This document shows, in pieces, positions 17,605 to 26,797 of a DNA stretch of 51,869 nucleotides. The notes under the pieces were generated by a model, which searched no databases, was not told the DNA's origin, and worked only from the letters and a program-made list of their open reading frames with translations. Every line of letters begins with the position of its first letter. The stretch's first letter is position 1. The DNA comes from Pseudomonadales bacterium. GTDB taxonomy: Bacteria; Pseudomonadota; Gammaproteobacteria; Pseudomonadales; Azotimanducaceae. The stretch is taken from assembly GCA_028281005.1 (NCBI GenBank), contig JANQKS010000004.1, positions 1 to 51,869 of the forward strand, given 5' to 3'. Made by a program: the position numbers and the translations under genes.

Positions 17605-18237
17605 TCAGCGTGTCCCGTACACCACCATGGTCTTTCCTTTGACCGACACCAATCCTTGGTCGACTAGGGTTTTGAGGACACGGCCAACCATTTCCCTGGA
17701 GCATCCTACGATGCGGCCAATTTCCTGACGCGTAATCTTGATTTGCATACCATCGGGATGCGTCATCGCGTCGGGTTGTTTGGTGAGCTCAAGTAGCGTC
17801 CGTGCTACGCGGCCGGTTACGTCCAAGAAGGCCAGGTCGCTCACTTTCTGCGTAGTGCGGTTCAGGCGTTCTGCCATCTGGCGCCCTACGGCATACAATA
17901 AATCTGTGTGTCGCTCGGCAAGTTCTTTGAACTTGTTGTATGAAAGCTCCGCCACTTCACATTCGGTTTTGGCTTTTACCCAAGCTGAACGCGGGGTGTC
18001 GTCTACAAACAGCGGCATCTCGCCGAAGAAATCGCCTTTGTTGAGATAAGCAACAATGATCTCACGGCCGGATTCGTCTTCCACCAAAACGGTAACGGAT
18101 CCTTTAAGGATGTAGTAAATAGAATCACTTTTGTCACCGGCGTAGATCAGTGTACTCTTGGCTGGGTACTTACGGCGGTGGGCGGCCGCTAGAAACGCAT
18201 CGAGGTGCGAGTTTTCGGCCTCGGCATTCAAATTCAT
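17605..18237 (-). CDS. vfr: cAMP-activated global regulator Vfr/CRP
   Basis: A 210-residue CRP-family regulator, the same length as Escherichia coli CRP. The cAMP pocket includes [10 protein letters not shown] and [16 protein letters not shown] (the Arg-Ser phosphate contact), and the linker helix has [22 protein letters not shown]. The C-terminal helix-turn-helix [22 protein letters not shown] carries the CRP recognition residues (Arg-Glu...Arg), so TGTGA-type sites are expected. The start at 18237 ([11 protein letters not shown]) is chosen over upstream starts by alignment to Vfr and a good AAGGGG ribosome-binding site. Sequence resembles Pseudomonas Vfr more closely than enterobacterial CRP. 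It is divergent from an OsmC-family gene, as in Pseudomonas. Confidence 0.95.
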   Translation of the reverse strand: MNLNAEAENSHLDAFLAAAHRRKYPAKSTLIYAGDKSDSIYYILKGSVTVLVEDESGREIIVAYLNKGDFFGEMPLFVDDTPRSAWVKAKTECEVAELSYNKFKELAERHTDLLYAVGRQMAERLNRTTQKVSDLAFLDVTGRVARTLLELTKQPDAMTHPDGMQIKITRQEIGRIVGCSREMVGRVLKTLVDQGLVSVKGKTMVVYGTR

Positions 18238-18468
18238 TTGAAACCCCTTGGCAGTAAGAGGACGGCCCATCTGACTGTTCTTTGCTGTTAGCATCGGTTG
18301 CGCTCCTTCGTAACGACATGCTGTGAGAGAAATACTAGGAGAGATTTGTGACTCATTTCGAGACATGGTCGACAAACGGCACAGTTTCACACTCCAAACG
18401 GTCGCAGTTCACCCATATTTCTTCGAAAATGTCTCGCTATTACAAACAAACACACACAAATCGGTACC

Positions 18469-18891
18469 ATGCACACAGAAATACAATGGCTTGAAAACGT
18501 TCACTTCTCCGCCACAGCAGATTCCGGACACACAGTTTTGATCGACGGGCCGCCAGATGCAGGGGGCGCAAACAAAGGCACCCGGCCAATGGAGCTGATG
18601 TTGATGGGTGTGGGGGGCTGCACTTCTTTTGATGTGGTCAATATTCTGCGCAAATCACGTCAGAAAGTGACCCATTGTGTGACCCACGTCACAGCCGAGC
18701 GGGCTGACGATATCCCGCAGGTGTTTGAGCACATCAACATTCACTTCGACATCGAAGGAGACAACCTCGATGCCGCCAAAGTAGAACGTGCGATTCACCT
18801 CACCGCGGAGAAATACTGTTCCGCATCCATTATGTTGCAGCGCGCCGGGGTGGACATCACCCACACGTACGATCTCAAACAGGCTACATAA
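18469..18891 (+). CDS. OsmC-family protein (YhfA-like)
   Basis: A 140-residue OsmC/Ohr-fold protein with the GVGGCTSFDVVNILRKSRQ segment that holds the first conserved cysteine, and AEKYCSASIMLQRAG with the second. These two cysteines form the peroxidatic pair in OsmC/Ohr enzymes. The divergent position next to vfr matches the crp-yhfA neighbourhood of other gammaproteobacteria, where its role is unknown; YhfA-type proteins are not proven peroxidases. Confidence 0.88.
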   Translation: MHTEIQWLENVHFSATADSGHTVLIDGPPDAGGANKGTRPMELMLMGVGGCTSFDVVNILRKSRQKVTHCVTHVTAERADDIPQVFEHINIHFDIEGDNLDAAKVERAIHLTAEKYCSASIMLQRAGVDITHTYDLKQAT

Positions 18892-18931
18892 GCCCAGCTT
18901 TTAGAGAACCGCGGCAAAACCCAGTAGAGAT

Positions 18932-19561
18932 TTAGACGCGATAAGTGGTCTCGGTCATGAGCTTGGACAGTAAGGTCATGACTTGCTTGACGCCTTCCGG
19001 AAACTCCTCGCCACCCCGCGCAAGCGCCTCCTCACCGTGCCGATATTCGTCTTCGCGCATCTGCTCAACAATGGCGCGGCTTTTTTGATCCGCTTCAGGC
19101 AGCGATTCCATGTGGCGGTTGAGGTGCGCCACCACCTGATCTTCGGTGGCTTCAACAAAACCCAGGCTCACTTTGTCGCTAATTAGACCCGTTGCCGCCC
19201 CCATTAAGAAAGAGGCACCGTAAAACAGGGGGTCCAACACACTCGGCCGCGCATCCAGCTCTTGCAAACGATCGCGGCACCAGCCTAGGTGGTCACGCTC
19301 TTCCTCGGCTGCCTGCAACAGGGTTTGCCGCGCCTCTTCGCTTTTGGCCGTGAGCGCTTGGCCTTCGTACAACGCCTGGGCACAAATTTCTCCGGCGTGA
19401 TTGACCCGCATCAACCCCGCCGCGTGCTGGCGTTCAGCCTCGTCTAGAGCTAACTCCGCTTGCCCAGCCGCGGGATTGGGGCGCTGTGGGGTGTAACCAC
19501 CGCTGAGGGTACGAAGCGCCCGGTCTAAGCCAAGAATCAAATTGTCTAGAGGGTCTGCCAA
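18932..19561 (-). CDS. coq7: Demethoxyubiquinone hydroxylase Coq7
   Basis: A di-iron carboxylate enzyme adding the last hydroxyl group to the ubiquinone ring. Ligand motifs are visible in order: [18 protein letters not shown] (Glu), [10 protein letters not shown] (ExxH), [17 protein letters not shown] (Glu), and [13 protein letters not shown] (ExxH). The C terminus [11 protein letters not shown] matches Pseudomonas Coq7. No ATG precedes the conserved start. TTG at 19561 gives a 209-residue protein beginning at the family-conserved [17 protein letters not shown] segment; the frame is open further up to GTG 19624 but that overlaps the divergent promoter. Ubiquinone synthesis through Coq7 implies an oxygen-dependent step, so an aerobic lifestyle. 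Confidence 0.93.
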   Translation of the reverse strand: MADPLDNLILGLDRALRTLSGGYTPQRPNPAAGQAELALDEAERQHAAGLMRVNHAGEICAQALYEGQALTAKSEEARQTLLQAAEEERDHLGWCRDRLQELDARPSVLDPLFYGASFLMGAATGLISDKVSLGFVEATEDQVVAHLNRHMESLPEADQKSRAIVEQMREDEYRHGEEALARGGEEFPEGVKQVMTLLSKLMTETTYRV

Positions 19562-19643
19562 GAGAATTGCCCAACATTCACGTAGGCGCCATGTTACCAG
19601 GGGAATTGCGACACATCTCCCCACCCCTGTCAGACGATTTACC

Positions 19644-19649
19644 TATAAT
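19644..19649 (+). promoter_or_regulatory. Candidate -10 box of the AAA ATPase gene (possibly leaderless)
   Basis: TATAAT ends 6 bp before the ATG at 19656 (CGGCCC between), with no room for a Shine-Dalgarno sequence. The spacing is the same as at amgK. No strong -35 element is seen. Confidence 0.5.
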
Positions 19650-19655
19650 CGGCCC

Positions 19656-21131
19656 ATGGCCGACACCAAGGATCTAAACGTATTGCTGGATGCCAAAGTA
19701 CCCATCATTGGCATCGAGTCCCCCGATGAGCAGCGGGTGCTGGCGCTGCTATTGCGTTTTGCCATGCAGCGCCAGGTTTCTTTTTATGAATGGACCATCA
19801 CGCGTGGTCTCAAACTTTCCGGTTTTGGCCCACAACCCAATGGTGGCGACAGCGAATTAGACGACCCCGAAGAGGTGCTGAAACACATCACCCAGCAACA
19901 AGGCCCCGGTCTGTACGTGCTGTGTGATTTCCACCCCTACCTTAAAGACGAACCTAAGCACATTCGTTACCTCAAAGACATTGCGCTGGCCTACGAACAA
20001 CAGCAGAACACCATTGTGCTGGTCAGCCACAAACTGGACATCCCCAGTGAGATCAGCCGTCTGACGGCAAATCTGGATCTACGCCTGCCTTCGGACGAAG
20101 AATTGATGGCCATGGTGCGCAGCCAAGCCCAAGAATGGGCGCAGAAAAACCAAGGGCAAAAAGTGCGCACAGACAGTCGCACGCTGAAAAAACTCATCGC
20201 CAACCTACGTGGCGTTTCCCACGCCGACGCGCAGCTGCTCATCCGCCACGCGGTTTACAGCGATGGTGCGATCACAGAATCCGACATCCCGGACATCAAC
20301 AAACTCAAATTTGAGCTGATGGACGGCGAGGGTGTGCTGCACTTTGAGTACGACACGGAACGTTTTTCTAACGTCGCAGGGCTTACCAATTTGAAGTCCT
20401 GGCTGGGATTGCGCCGTGACGCCTTACTGGAAGCCACCAGCGATCGGCCCAAGGGGGTGTTGCTGCTGGGTGTACAAGGCGGCGGTAAAAGTCTGGCGGC
20501 CAAGGCAGTGGCCGGTTTCTGGTCCATTCCCTTGTTAAGGTTAGATTTCGGTACGCTGTACAACAAATATTTTGGTGAAACCGAACGCAACCTGCGCAAC
20601 TCCTTAAAACAAGCAGAACTCATGGCGCCCTGCGTGTTGTGGATGGATGAGATTGAAAAAGGCTTGGCCACCGGGGGTGGTGACAACGCCACCGCTCACC
20701 GCATCATGGGTACACTACTCACCTGGATGGCAGAGAACGAAGAGCCGGTCTTTATAGTGGCCACGTCCAACGATATTTCCGGGTTGCCACCGGAACTGAT
20801 GCGTAAAGGCCGCTTGGACGAAATTTTCTTTGTGGATCTGCCAGATCAGGCGGTGCGTGAAGAGATCTTTCGCATTCACCTGGCCAAACGCGACCTCGAC
20901 CCAACCACCTTTGACCTTGCTGCACTGGCCACCACAGCCCAAGACTTCACCGGCGCCGAAATTGAGGAGGCCATTGTTTCCGCGCGCTACTTGGCTGCCG
21001 CGCGCGACGATCAGATCCAACAGGAAGACATCAGGGCCGCGCTCGATCGCACCTACCCCATCTCAGTGTTGCGTGCCGAAAGTATCCAAGCCCTGCGAGA
21101 GTGGGCGGCGGATCGCACGGTACCGGCTTGA
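19656..21131 (+). CDS. Ycf46-like AAA+ ATPase
   Basis: A 491-residue protein with an N-terminal domain typical of Ycf46/bacterial FtsH-like stand-alone AAA proteins ([30 protein letters not shown]) and a C-terminal AAA+ module. Walker A is atypical, GVQGGGKS in place of the common GPPGTGKT but standard for Ycf46. Walker B is [11 protein letters not shown], and the Arg finger region is [12 protein letters not shown]. There are no membrane segments and no zinc protease motif, so it is not FtsH. Function in bacteria is poorly defined; in cyanobacteria the homologue affects photosynthesis and carbon uptake. The start ATG is fixed by the TATAAT 6 bp upstream. It is divergent from coq7 and convergent with the next gene. 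Confidence 0.85.
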   Translation: MADTKDLNVLLDAKVPIIGIESPDEQRVLALLLRFAMQRQVSFYEWTITRGLKLSGFGPQPNGGDSELDDPEEVLKHITQQQGPGLYVLCDFHPYLKDEPKHIRYLKDIALAYEQQQNTIVLVSHKLDIPSEISRLTANLDLRLPSDEELMAMVRSQAQEWAQKNQGQKVRTDSRTLKKLIANLRGVSHADAQLLIRHAVYSDGAITESDIPDINKLKFELMDGEGVLHFEYDTERFSNVAGLTNLKSWLGLRRDALLEATSDRPKGVLLLGVQGGGKSLAAKAVAGFWSIPLLRLDFGTLYNKYFGETERNLRNSLKQAELMAPCVLWMDEIEKGLATGGGDNATAHRIMGTLLTWMAENEEPVFIVATSNDISGLPPELMRKGRLDEIFFVDLPDQAVREEIFRIHLAKRDLDPTTFDLAALATTAQDFTGAEIEEAIVSARYLAAARDDQIQQEDIRAALDRTYPISVLRAESIQALREWAADRTVPA

Positions 21132-21133
21132 GT

Positions 21134-22141
21134 TTAATCCTCCACCGGATGTGCGCGGATACCCCGTTGCACGATGAGCAACGCTGCCAAGGCGCGCTCA
21201 CGACGGCTGCCACCGCGTACGTAATAGGTAGTTCGAGGATCTAGCCATTTTGATCTCTGGCGCAGGTTGGCCAAGGTAAAGATCTCACTGGAATCCGCCT
21301 CTCCCAGACGGAGACACTGGCCACAGCCTGCGTAGCTCACAAACTCCACCACGTTATCCAGCAGCACCTTGGCAAACACGTCCTGGGCTATGGCACGCAC
21401 ACGCACCGGCTCTAACGCGGTGACATCGGCATTACGTGCGCTGCAAAGCACCAGCGCGTCTTCGCCAAAAAAATCTCCGGGACACAGGTGGCCAAGAGTC
21501 TCACCACTGCGCTGCACAAGTGCGTGACCAGACTCCAAGACATAACAGTGGTTACCGGGTTGGCCACGCACCAGAATTTGTCTGTCAGCGGCAAAATCGT
21601 ATGCTTGAAACGCGGCCACCAACTGCTGCCACTGCCCAGGGGACAGTTGCTGCATCATGTGTGAGTTCAAAAAACGCTGCAGCCAAGGTTCCGTACCGGC
21701 CGAGAACGCCGCCGAGGAAGTGAGAGCGGACGCGGATGCAGACGAGGCAGGCAGAGTGGCGCCACGCAAGACAAACTCCCGATGGGCGGCATCCACCCTC
21801 AGCACCTGGGTGTTGCCAAGCGTACGTACCGCCTTGCAACCCGGATAAAAATGACGCAGGCGACCGAAGCTGCGCGCGCGCCACTGCCGCTGGGGTTGCC
21901 GGGTTTCTACGCTGCCTTTGAGCAAGTAGAAATAAGCATCCATGTGTCGGCCCTCCTGCACCAACCAACGCTTTCCCGGCAGGCACAGCACGTGGGAGCG
22001 GGCCGCCAAGGCGCGCAGTTCCTGCGGCGGCACATTGGCAAAACCCGGTATACGCATGAAGTGGTGTAACAACATGCACGGCAATATGCCGCGCCTCGGC
22101 AAACCCGCTAAGCGGCCAACAACGATTGTTTGTGTAAGCAC
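21134..22141 (-). CDS. Protein with two cyclic-nucleotide-binding-like domains
   Basis: A 335-residue protein with two CNBD-like beta-barrels: the first around residues 35-110 (AARSHVLCLPGKRWLVQEGRH, YFYLLKGSVE) and the second around residues 165-260 (YDFAADRQILVRGQPGNHCY, LESGHALVQ, CPGDFFGEDALV). Only the second keeps a recognisable phosphate-binding cassette (GDFFGEDAL), and the canonical Arg-Ser/Thr of true cAMP sites is not obvious. No helix-turn-helix or enzyme domain follows; the C terminus is a short basic tail. The GTG start at 22141 has a good AGGAG site, with ATG 22075 as alternative. Its role is unknown. It ends 2 bp from the AAA ATPase stop. Confidence 0.7.
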   Translation of the reverse strand: MLTQTIVVGRLAGLPRRGILPCMLLHHFMRIPGFANVPPQELRALAARSHVLCLPGKRWLVQEGRHMDAYFYLLKGSVETRQPQRQWRARSFGRLRHFYPGCKAVRTLGNTQVLRVDAAHREFVLRGATLPASSASASALTSSAAFSAGTEPWLQRFLNSHMMQQLSPGQWQQLVAAFQAYDFAADRQILVRGQPGNHCYVLESGHALVQRSGETLGHLCPGDFFGEDALVLCSARNADVTALEPVRVRAIAQDVFAKVLLDNVVEFVSYAGCGQCLRLGEADSSEIFTLANLRQRSKWLDPRTTYYVRGGSRRERALAALLIVQRGIRAHPVED

Positions 22142-22202
22142 GGGTCTCCTACGAGCGCACGCCCTATGCGCGCCTCATGGAGAAATGGGTGTGATTGGAG
22201 GA

Positions 22203-23480
22203 CTAGGTTCGGTTGATGGCGCGGTGGCCGATGTCCTTGCGGAAATAGCGATTGCGCCAGCCGATCAAATCAACCTGCTCATAGGCGCGGGCTTGGGCAC
22301 TTGCCACGCTGCTGCCCAATCCAACAACGCACAATACACGTCCACCGTTGGTCACTACCTGTTGATCTTGCAACGCGGTGCCGGCGTGAAACACCTTGGT
22401 GTCTACCAGTTCTTTGTCGAGACCGCTGATTACATCCCCTTTGGCATACTCACCGGGATAGCCGCCGGCAGCCATGACCACACCCAAGGCAGTGCGTTCA
22501 TCAAAATCCAGTTGATAACTTTCTAGCGCTCCCGCCAAAGCCGCTTGGCAAGCGGCCAGCAGATCTGACTGCAGACGCATCATGACCGGCTGCGCTTCGG
22601 GATCACCGAAGCGACAATTAAATTCAATGACCTTGGGAACCCCCTCCGCGGTGATCATTAGGCCGGCATACAAAAAACCGACATAGGGCACACCATCTGC
22701 AGCCATACCCGCCAACGTCGGGTTAATCACCAGTTCCATGACCTTGGCGTGCATGGCGGCGTCGATGACCGGAGCCGGCGAATAGGCACCCATGCCGCCT
22801 GTGTTGGGGCCCTTGTCACCCTCGTCGCGCGCTTTGTGGTCTTGGGAAGAGGCAAACGGTACGGCGGTAGTGCCGTCGCACAGGCAAATGAAGCTGGCTT
22901 CTTCACCTACCAGAAACTCTTCGATCACCACCTTGGCGCCGGCTTCACCAAAGGCATTGCCGCGCAACATGTCTTCCACCGCGGCGATGGCTTGTTCCTC
23001 ACTTTGCGCCACTACCACCCCTTTACCCGCGGCCAGGCCGTCGGCTTTAACGACAATGGGTGCGCCTTGGGCGCGGATGTAGGCGACGGCGGCATCCACC
23101 TCGGTAAAGGTCTCATACGCCGCGGTGGGTATGTCGTAGCGCACGAGAAATTCTTTGGTGAAATCTTTGGAGCCTTCTAGCTGCGCCGCACCCTGGCTGG
23201 GGCCAAAACAGGGCAAACCTTCCGCTTTGAACAGGTCGGTGACACCGGCGACCAGGGGCGCTTCGGGGCCCACCAGGGTGAACCCTATGTCTTCGTCTTT
23301 GGCGAGTTGCACAAGACCCGGCAGGTCTTCTGCAGCCACATCGACGTTGCGTACGCCGGGCTCACGCGCGGTGCCGGCGTTGCCGGGAGCGACGATGATT
23401 TCGGTGACGTCGGGGCTTTGGCTGAGTTTCCAGGCTAAGGCGTGCTCGCGGCCGCCGGATCCGATCACTAGCACTTTCAT
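22203..23480 (-). CDS. purD: Phosphoribosylamine-glycine ligase (PurD)
   Basis: A 425-residue ATP-grasp enzyme of purine synthesis joining glycine to phosphoribosylamine. The N terminus MKVLVIGSGGREHALAWKL and the segments GPEAPLVAGVTDLF, GLAAGKGVVVAQS and VIEFNCRFGDPEAQPVM are diagnostic. The start at 23480 is preferred over a TTG two codons upstream. It lies downstream of purH on the same strand, separated by a 198-bp spacer with a very strong inverted repeat that could affect purD expression. Confidence 0.96.
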   Translation of the reverse strand: MKVLVIGSGGREHALAWKLSQSPDVTEIIVAPGNAGTAREPGVRNVDVAAEDLPGLVQLAKDEDIGFTLVGPEAPLVAGVTDLFKAEGLPCFGPSQGAAQLEGSKDFTKEFLVRYDIPTAAYETFTEVDAAVAYIRAQGAPIVVKADGLAAGKGVVVAQSEEQAIAAVEDMLRGNAFGEAGAKVVIEEFLVGEEASFICLCDGTTAVPFASSQDHKARDEGDKGPNTGGMGAYSPAPVIDAAMHAKVMELVINPTLAGMAADGVPYVGFLYAGLMITAEGVPKVIEFNCRFGDPEAQPVMMRLQSDLLAACQAALAGALESYQLDFDERTALGVVMAAGGYPGEYAKGDVISGLDKELVDTKVFHAGTALQDQQVVTNGGRVLCVVGLGSSVASAQARAYEQVDLIGWRNRYFRKDIGHRAINRT

Positions 23481-23515
23481 AGGCAAGTTACCTTTTTGAT
23501 CATTGAGATCGAGTC

Positions 23516-23627
23516 GGCTCGCCGGCAGCTAATCCAATTCGGGACCGCTGCGAGTCCATCCTTGGACGCTGGCGCCTCGCCATCCATGGCTCGGAGCCTC
23601 CCGAATTGGATTAGCTGCCAACGAGCC
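23516..23627. repeat. 112-bp inverted-repeat element between purH and purD
   Basis: Arms 23516-23544 and 23599-23627 are complementary over 29 positions with only a 2-bp mismatch (CC versus AA). The inner 21 bp are perfect. The 54-bp centre contains smaller self-complementary pieces, GTCC/GGAC (ATCCTT loop) and GCCATCCATGGC. In RNA this would fold as one long cruciform-like hairpin. Structure and length fit a MITE, REP-type or ERIC-like intergenic element, or a strong intercistronic hairpin. I do not recognise a family. Whether copies occur elsewhere in the genome cannot be seen. Confidence 0.8.
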
Positions 23628-23678
23628 TCACGTTGACCTAGATTAAACTGCATTCCACTCTTTCGGATTCAGACACCA

Positions 23679-25223
23679 CTAGTGCCGGAAATGACGGATG
23701 CCAGTAAAGACCATGGCTATACCGTGTTCGTCCGCGGCGTCGATGACTTCTTGGTCGCGGATGGAGCCGCCGGGTTGGATGATGGCGCTGATGCCAGCCT
23801 CCGCGGCTGCATCGATGCTGTCGCGAAACGGGAAGAAGGCATCCGATGCCATTGCCGAGCCGGCCACTTCTAGGCCTTCTTCGGCGGCTTTTAGGCCGGC
23901 AATTTTGGCGCTGATCACGCGGCTCATTTGGCCGGCGCCAACACCGATGGTTTGTTGGTCTTTGGCATAGACGATGGCGTTGGATTTCACGAACCAAGCC
24001 ACCTTCCAGGCGAACATGAGGTCGCGCATCTGGGCGTCGCTCGGTTGGGTTTTGGTCACCACCGCCAAGGCTGACTCGTCGAGACACAGCTCATCCGCAT
24101 CTTGTACCAGCAATCCGCCGCCGACACGTTTGTATTCCAAACCGCGGCGGCTGCCGCTCAAGGCACCGCAGGTGAGTAGACGTACATTCTTTTTCGCCGC
24201 GGCCACTTCCACACAGGCGTCATCGACGCTGGGTGCAATCACTACCTCAACAAATTGCCGCTCGAGGATAGTAGCCAGGGTATCGGCATCTAAGTTGCGG
24301 TTAAACGCAATGATGCCGCCGAACGCGGAGGTGGGATCGGTGGCGAACGCTTTGTCGTAGGCGGCACCGATGCCGTCTGCCACGCCAACACCGCATGGGT
24401 TGGCATGTTTGACGATGACACAGGCAGGCTCATCGAACACTTTGACACATTCAAGCGCGGCGTCTGTGTCGGCAATATTGTTATATGAAAGCGCCTTGCC
24501 TTGCAGCTGGGTGTAGCTGGCAATGTTGCCGGCGTTGGCCGCTGTGGCTTCTTTATAAAACGCGGCCTGCTGATGGGGGTTTTCGCCGTAACGCATGTCC
24601 GCAGCTTTATTAAACGTCAGACTGAGGGAGTCCGGCAGCACTTCTTCTGCACCGAGGTAGGCGGCCACGGTGGCATCGTACTGGGCGGTATGTCGAAACG
24701 CTTTGACCGCATAACGGCGCCGCATGTCGAGATCGATGCCGCCATCGAGGGCTGTGATCACCTCGGCGTAGTCCGCGGGGTTTACCACCACCAACACGTC
24801 CTGATGGTTTTTCGCCGCGGAACGCACCATGGCCGGTCCGCCGATGTCGATGTTCTCGATGGCCAGTGCTTCGGTGCAGTCTTCGCGCGCGATGGTGGCC
24901 GCAAACGGATAAAGATTCACCACCACTAGATCGATGGGGGTAATGGCATGCTCCGCCATGACAGGGCTATCGATTTCGCGGCGGCCAAGGATGCCGCCAT
25001 GGACTTTGGGGTGTAGCGTTTTCACCCGCCCATCCATCATTTCAGGAAACCCGGTATAGGCGGACACTTCCGTCACGGCCAAGCCTGCCGCGGTTAAAGT
25101 GTTATAAGTCCCGCCGGTGGAGAGCAATTCCACACCCGCGGCAGCCAACGCCTGGCCTAATTCAACAACCCCTTGTTTATCCGACACGCTCAGCAATGCG
25201 CGTGTAACCTGCAGTGACGACAC
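23679..25223 (-). CDS. purH: Bifunctional AICAR transformylase/IMP cyclohydrolase (PurH)
   Basis: A 514-residue bifunctional enzyme of the last two purine steps. The N-terminal MGS-like cyclohydrolase domain starts [21 protein letters not shown] and includes [13 protein letters not shown]. The C-terminal transformylase has the catalytic [16 protein letters not shown]. It ends GIRHFRH, the normal family terminus. The start is GTG 25223 (TTG 25226 is adjacent), after a GGGGGA site. It begins 18 bp after dusB; the usual fis gene is absent between them. Confidence 0.96.
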   Translation of the reverse strand: MSSLQVTRALLSVSDKQGVVELGQALAAAGVELLSTGGTYNTLTAAGLAVTEVSAYTGFPEMMDGRVKTLHPKVHGGILGRREIDSPVMAEHAITPIDLVVVNLYPFAATIAREDCTEALAIENIDIGGPAMVRSAAKNHQDVLVVVNPADYAEVITALDGGIDLDMRRRYAVKAFRHTAQYDATVAAYLGAEEVLPDSLSLTFNKAADMRYGENPHQQAAFYKEATAANAGNIASYTQLQGKALSYNNIADTDAALECVKVFDEPACVIVKHANPCGVGVADGIGAAYDKAFATDPTSAFGGIIAFNRNLDADTLATILERQFVEVVIAPSVDDACVEVAAAKKNVRLLTCGALSGSRRGLEYKRVGGGLLVQDADELCLDESALAVVTKTQPSDAQMRDLMFAWKVAWFVKSNAIVYAKDQQTIGVGAGQMSRVISAKIAGLKAAEEGLEVAGSAMASDAFFPFRDSIDAAAEAGISAIIQPGGSIRDQEVIDAADEHGIAMVFTGIRHFRH

Positions 25224-25241
25224 CAATCCCCCTGCTATTGG

Positions 25242-26240
25242 TCAGGCAGCCTGTAACGCAGGGGCTACCCGACGGTTTATCGATATTGCGTTACCTAAGT
25301 CAGCCGCCGCGCACTGCTGCAGCCAGGCTATCTGGCTCGCGGCGCACGACAGCGCCAGAAACTGGGACGTTAAGGCGGCACACCCTAATTCTTGCAAATA
25401 TGCGATGACATGTTTGCGCACGATACCAACCGCGGCCGTTGTGCCGTAAAACTCATGCATGCTCTGCACATGTTCAACGACAATTTGCCATTGTGCGTTC
25501 TTGTCGGGTAGCGCCTGACCCGCCAACTCGGCAAACAGCCAGGGGCGCCCAATGGCTGCGCGCCCCACCATCACCCCCGCGGCACCGCTTTCGCGCAACG
25601 CGCGCTCGGCATCCTGCCGGCACCGGATATCGCCATTGACCAATACCGGTATTGAGGCGTCGAGGGATTCAACCAATCTATTAACCGGCATGAAGTCGAC
25701 CCCACCCTTAAACCTGCAGGCGCGGCTGCGGCCATGCATGACAATCATTTGTGCGCCATTGGCCGCCGCCATAAGGCCGGCCTGAACGCCCAAATCATCG
25801 CCCGGTTCGAGACCGGTGCGGGTTTTCACCGTGACCGGTACGGGCACCGCGTGAGCCACGGCAGCAACGATCCGCGCTAACAAATCCAAATCACCCAACA
25901 GCGCTGAACCCGCCGCTTTGCGGCAGACTTTTTTAGCCGGACAGCCAAAGTTGATGTCGATCACTTGCACACCATCTTGCACATGACGACGGGCCGCGTC
26001 GGCCATTACGTGGGGATCAGTTCCGGCAATTTGCACCGCCACCGGGTCCGCGCCCGGTACGGGTACACGGCGCAGGCGGCTTTTACCCGTTTCCCACAAT
26101 TCCGGTTTGCTCGACACCATTTCACTGACCATATAACCCGCGCCCATACGCCACGCGATGGTGCGAAAGGGTACATCGCTCAGCCCCGCCATCGGCGCCA
26201 GCGCCGTAGGATTACGAAGAGTCAGAGAGCCGATTTGCAT
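25242..26240 (-). CDS. dusB: tRNA-dihydrouridine synthase DusB
   Basis: A 332-residue flavoenzyme reducing uridine in the tRNA D-loop. It begins MQIGSLTLRN and APMAGLSDVPFRTI (FMN phosphate region), with the catalytic Cys in INFGCPAKKVCRKAAGSALL (Escherichia coli: MGCPAKKVNRK) and NGDIRCRQDAER plus GVMVGRAAIGRPW for FMN binding. The C-terminal tRNA-binding helical domain is present. In nearly all gammaproteobacteria dusB is cotranscribed with fis; here purH follows directly and no fis-like reading frame exists in the 18-bp gap. The start at 26240 is by homology. Confidence 0.93.
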   Translation of the reverse strand: MQIGSLTLRNPTALAPMAGLSDVPFRTIAWRMGAGYMVSEMVSSKPELWETGKSRLRRVPVPGADPVAVQIAGTDPHVMADAARRHVQDGVQVIDINFGCPAKKVCRKAAGSALLGDLDLLARIVAAVAHAVPVPVTVKTRTGLEPGDDLGVQAGLMAAANGAQMIVMHGRSRACRFKGGVDFMPVNRLVESLDASIPVLVNGDIRCRQDAERALRESGAAGVMVGRAAIGRPWLFAELAGQALPDKNAQWQIVVEHVQSMHEFYGTTAAVGIVRKHVIAYLQELGCAALTSQFLALSCAASQIAWLQQCAAADLGNAISINRRVAPALQAA

Positions 26241-26329
26241 GAGAAGATTTGCGCACACCGAAGAGCCCCAGCCTGCGTTGAACGCGGCGAGGCGCTGGCG
26301 CGCGCCCCGCCCATTCAGCGTGGACGCTG

Positions 26330-26704
26330 CTACATGGTCATTTCGTAGAAACAGATTTTGTTGCCGTCCAAATCACGCACATAGGCGCCGTAGAACACAC
26401 CCGGCACACGTTCGCCCGGTTCACCTTCGTCCGTTGCGCCAAGCTCAATGGCCTTAGCGTAGAGTTTGTCCACACTTTCGCGGCCCCCGCCGGGAATTGC
26501 AATCATGTTGCCATTACCCCGATGCTGGGGCTGCTCGTCATAAGGAATACAAATGGCCAGCATGGCACCGTCCATGCCGGTGCCATAAAACTTTATGCGA
26601 TCCTGGCCAAACAGCTGGCTGGCGCCAATTTCAGCCAACAGAGCACCGTAGAATTCTTCCGCGCGCGCCATGTCGTTAACGCCAATGGTGGTATATCCAA
26701 GCAT
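26330..26704 (-). CDS. VOC/glyoxalase-family protein
   Basis: A 124-residue single-module-pair VOC protein: MLGYTTIGVNDMARAEEFYGALL at the N terminus and YVRDLDGNKICFYEM at the C terminus hold the expected metal-ligand Glu and the conserved DLDGNK turn. This is the common small glyoxalase-like family with unknown substrate. It has a GAGG ribosome-binding site and a GATAAT box just upstream. It sits between the zinc-ribbon gene and dusB, a position with no fixed partner. Confidence 0.8.
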   Translation of the reverse strand: MLGYTTIGVNDMARAEEFYGALLAEIGASQLFGQDRIKFYGTGMDGAMLAICIPYDEQPQHRGNGNMIAIPGGGRESVDKLYAKAIELGATDEGEPGERVPGVFYGAYVRDLDGNKICFYEMTM

Positions 26705-26797
26705 GTTCCGTACCTCATTATCTCAAGTCGAAAAAAAGGAGCGCTAGTAAACCCTTTGCAGTGGCGCTTAAGCAACCGCTTTTTAACGCAGTTTGGT

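Noticed and set aside
18347-18362. TGTGA-type half site in the vfr/OsmC spacer as a CRP operator
   Set aside because: Only one half (TGTGA) fits; the partner at the right spacing is TCGAG rather than TCACA. Autoregulation is plausible but this site does not support it well enough.
23516-23627. Purine riboswitch before purD
   Set aside because: The element is a long simple inverted repeat and lacks the three-way junction layout expected of a purine riboswitch.
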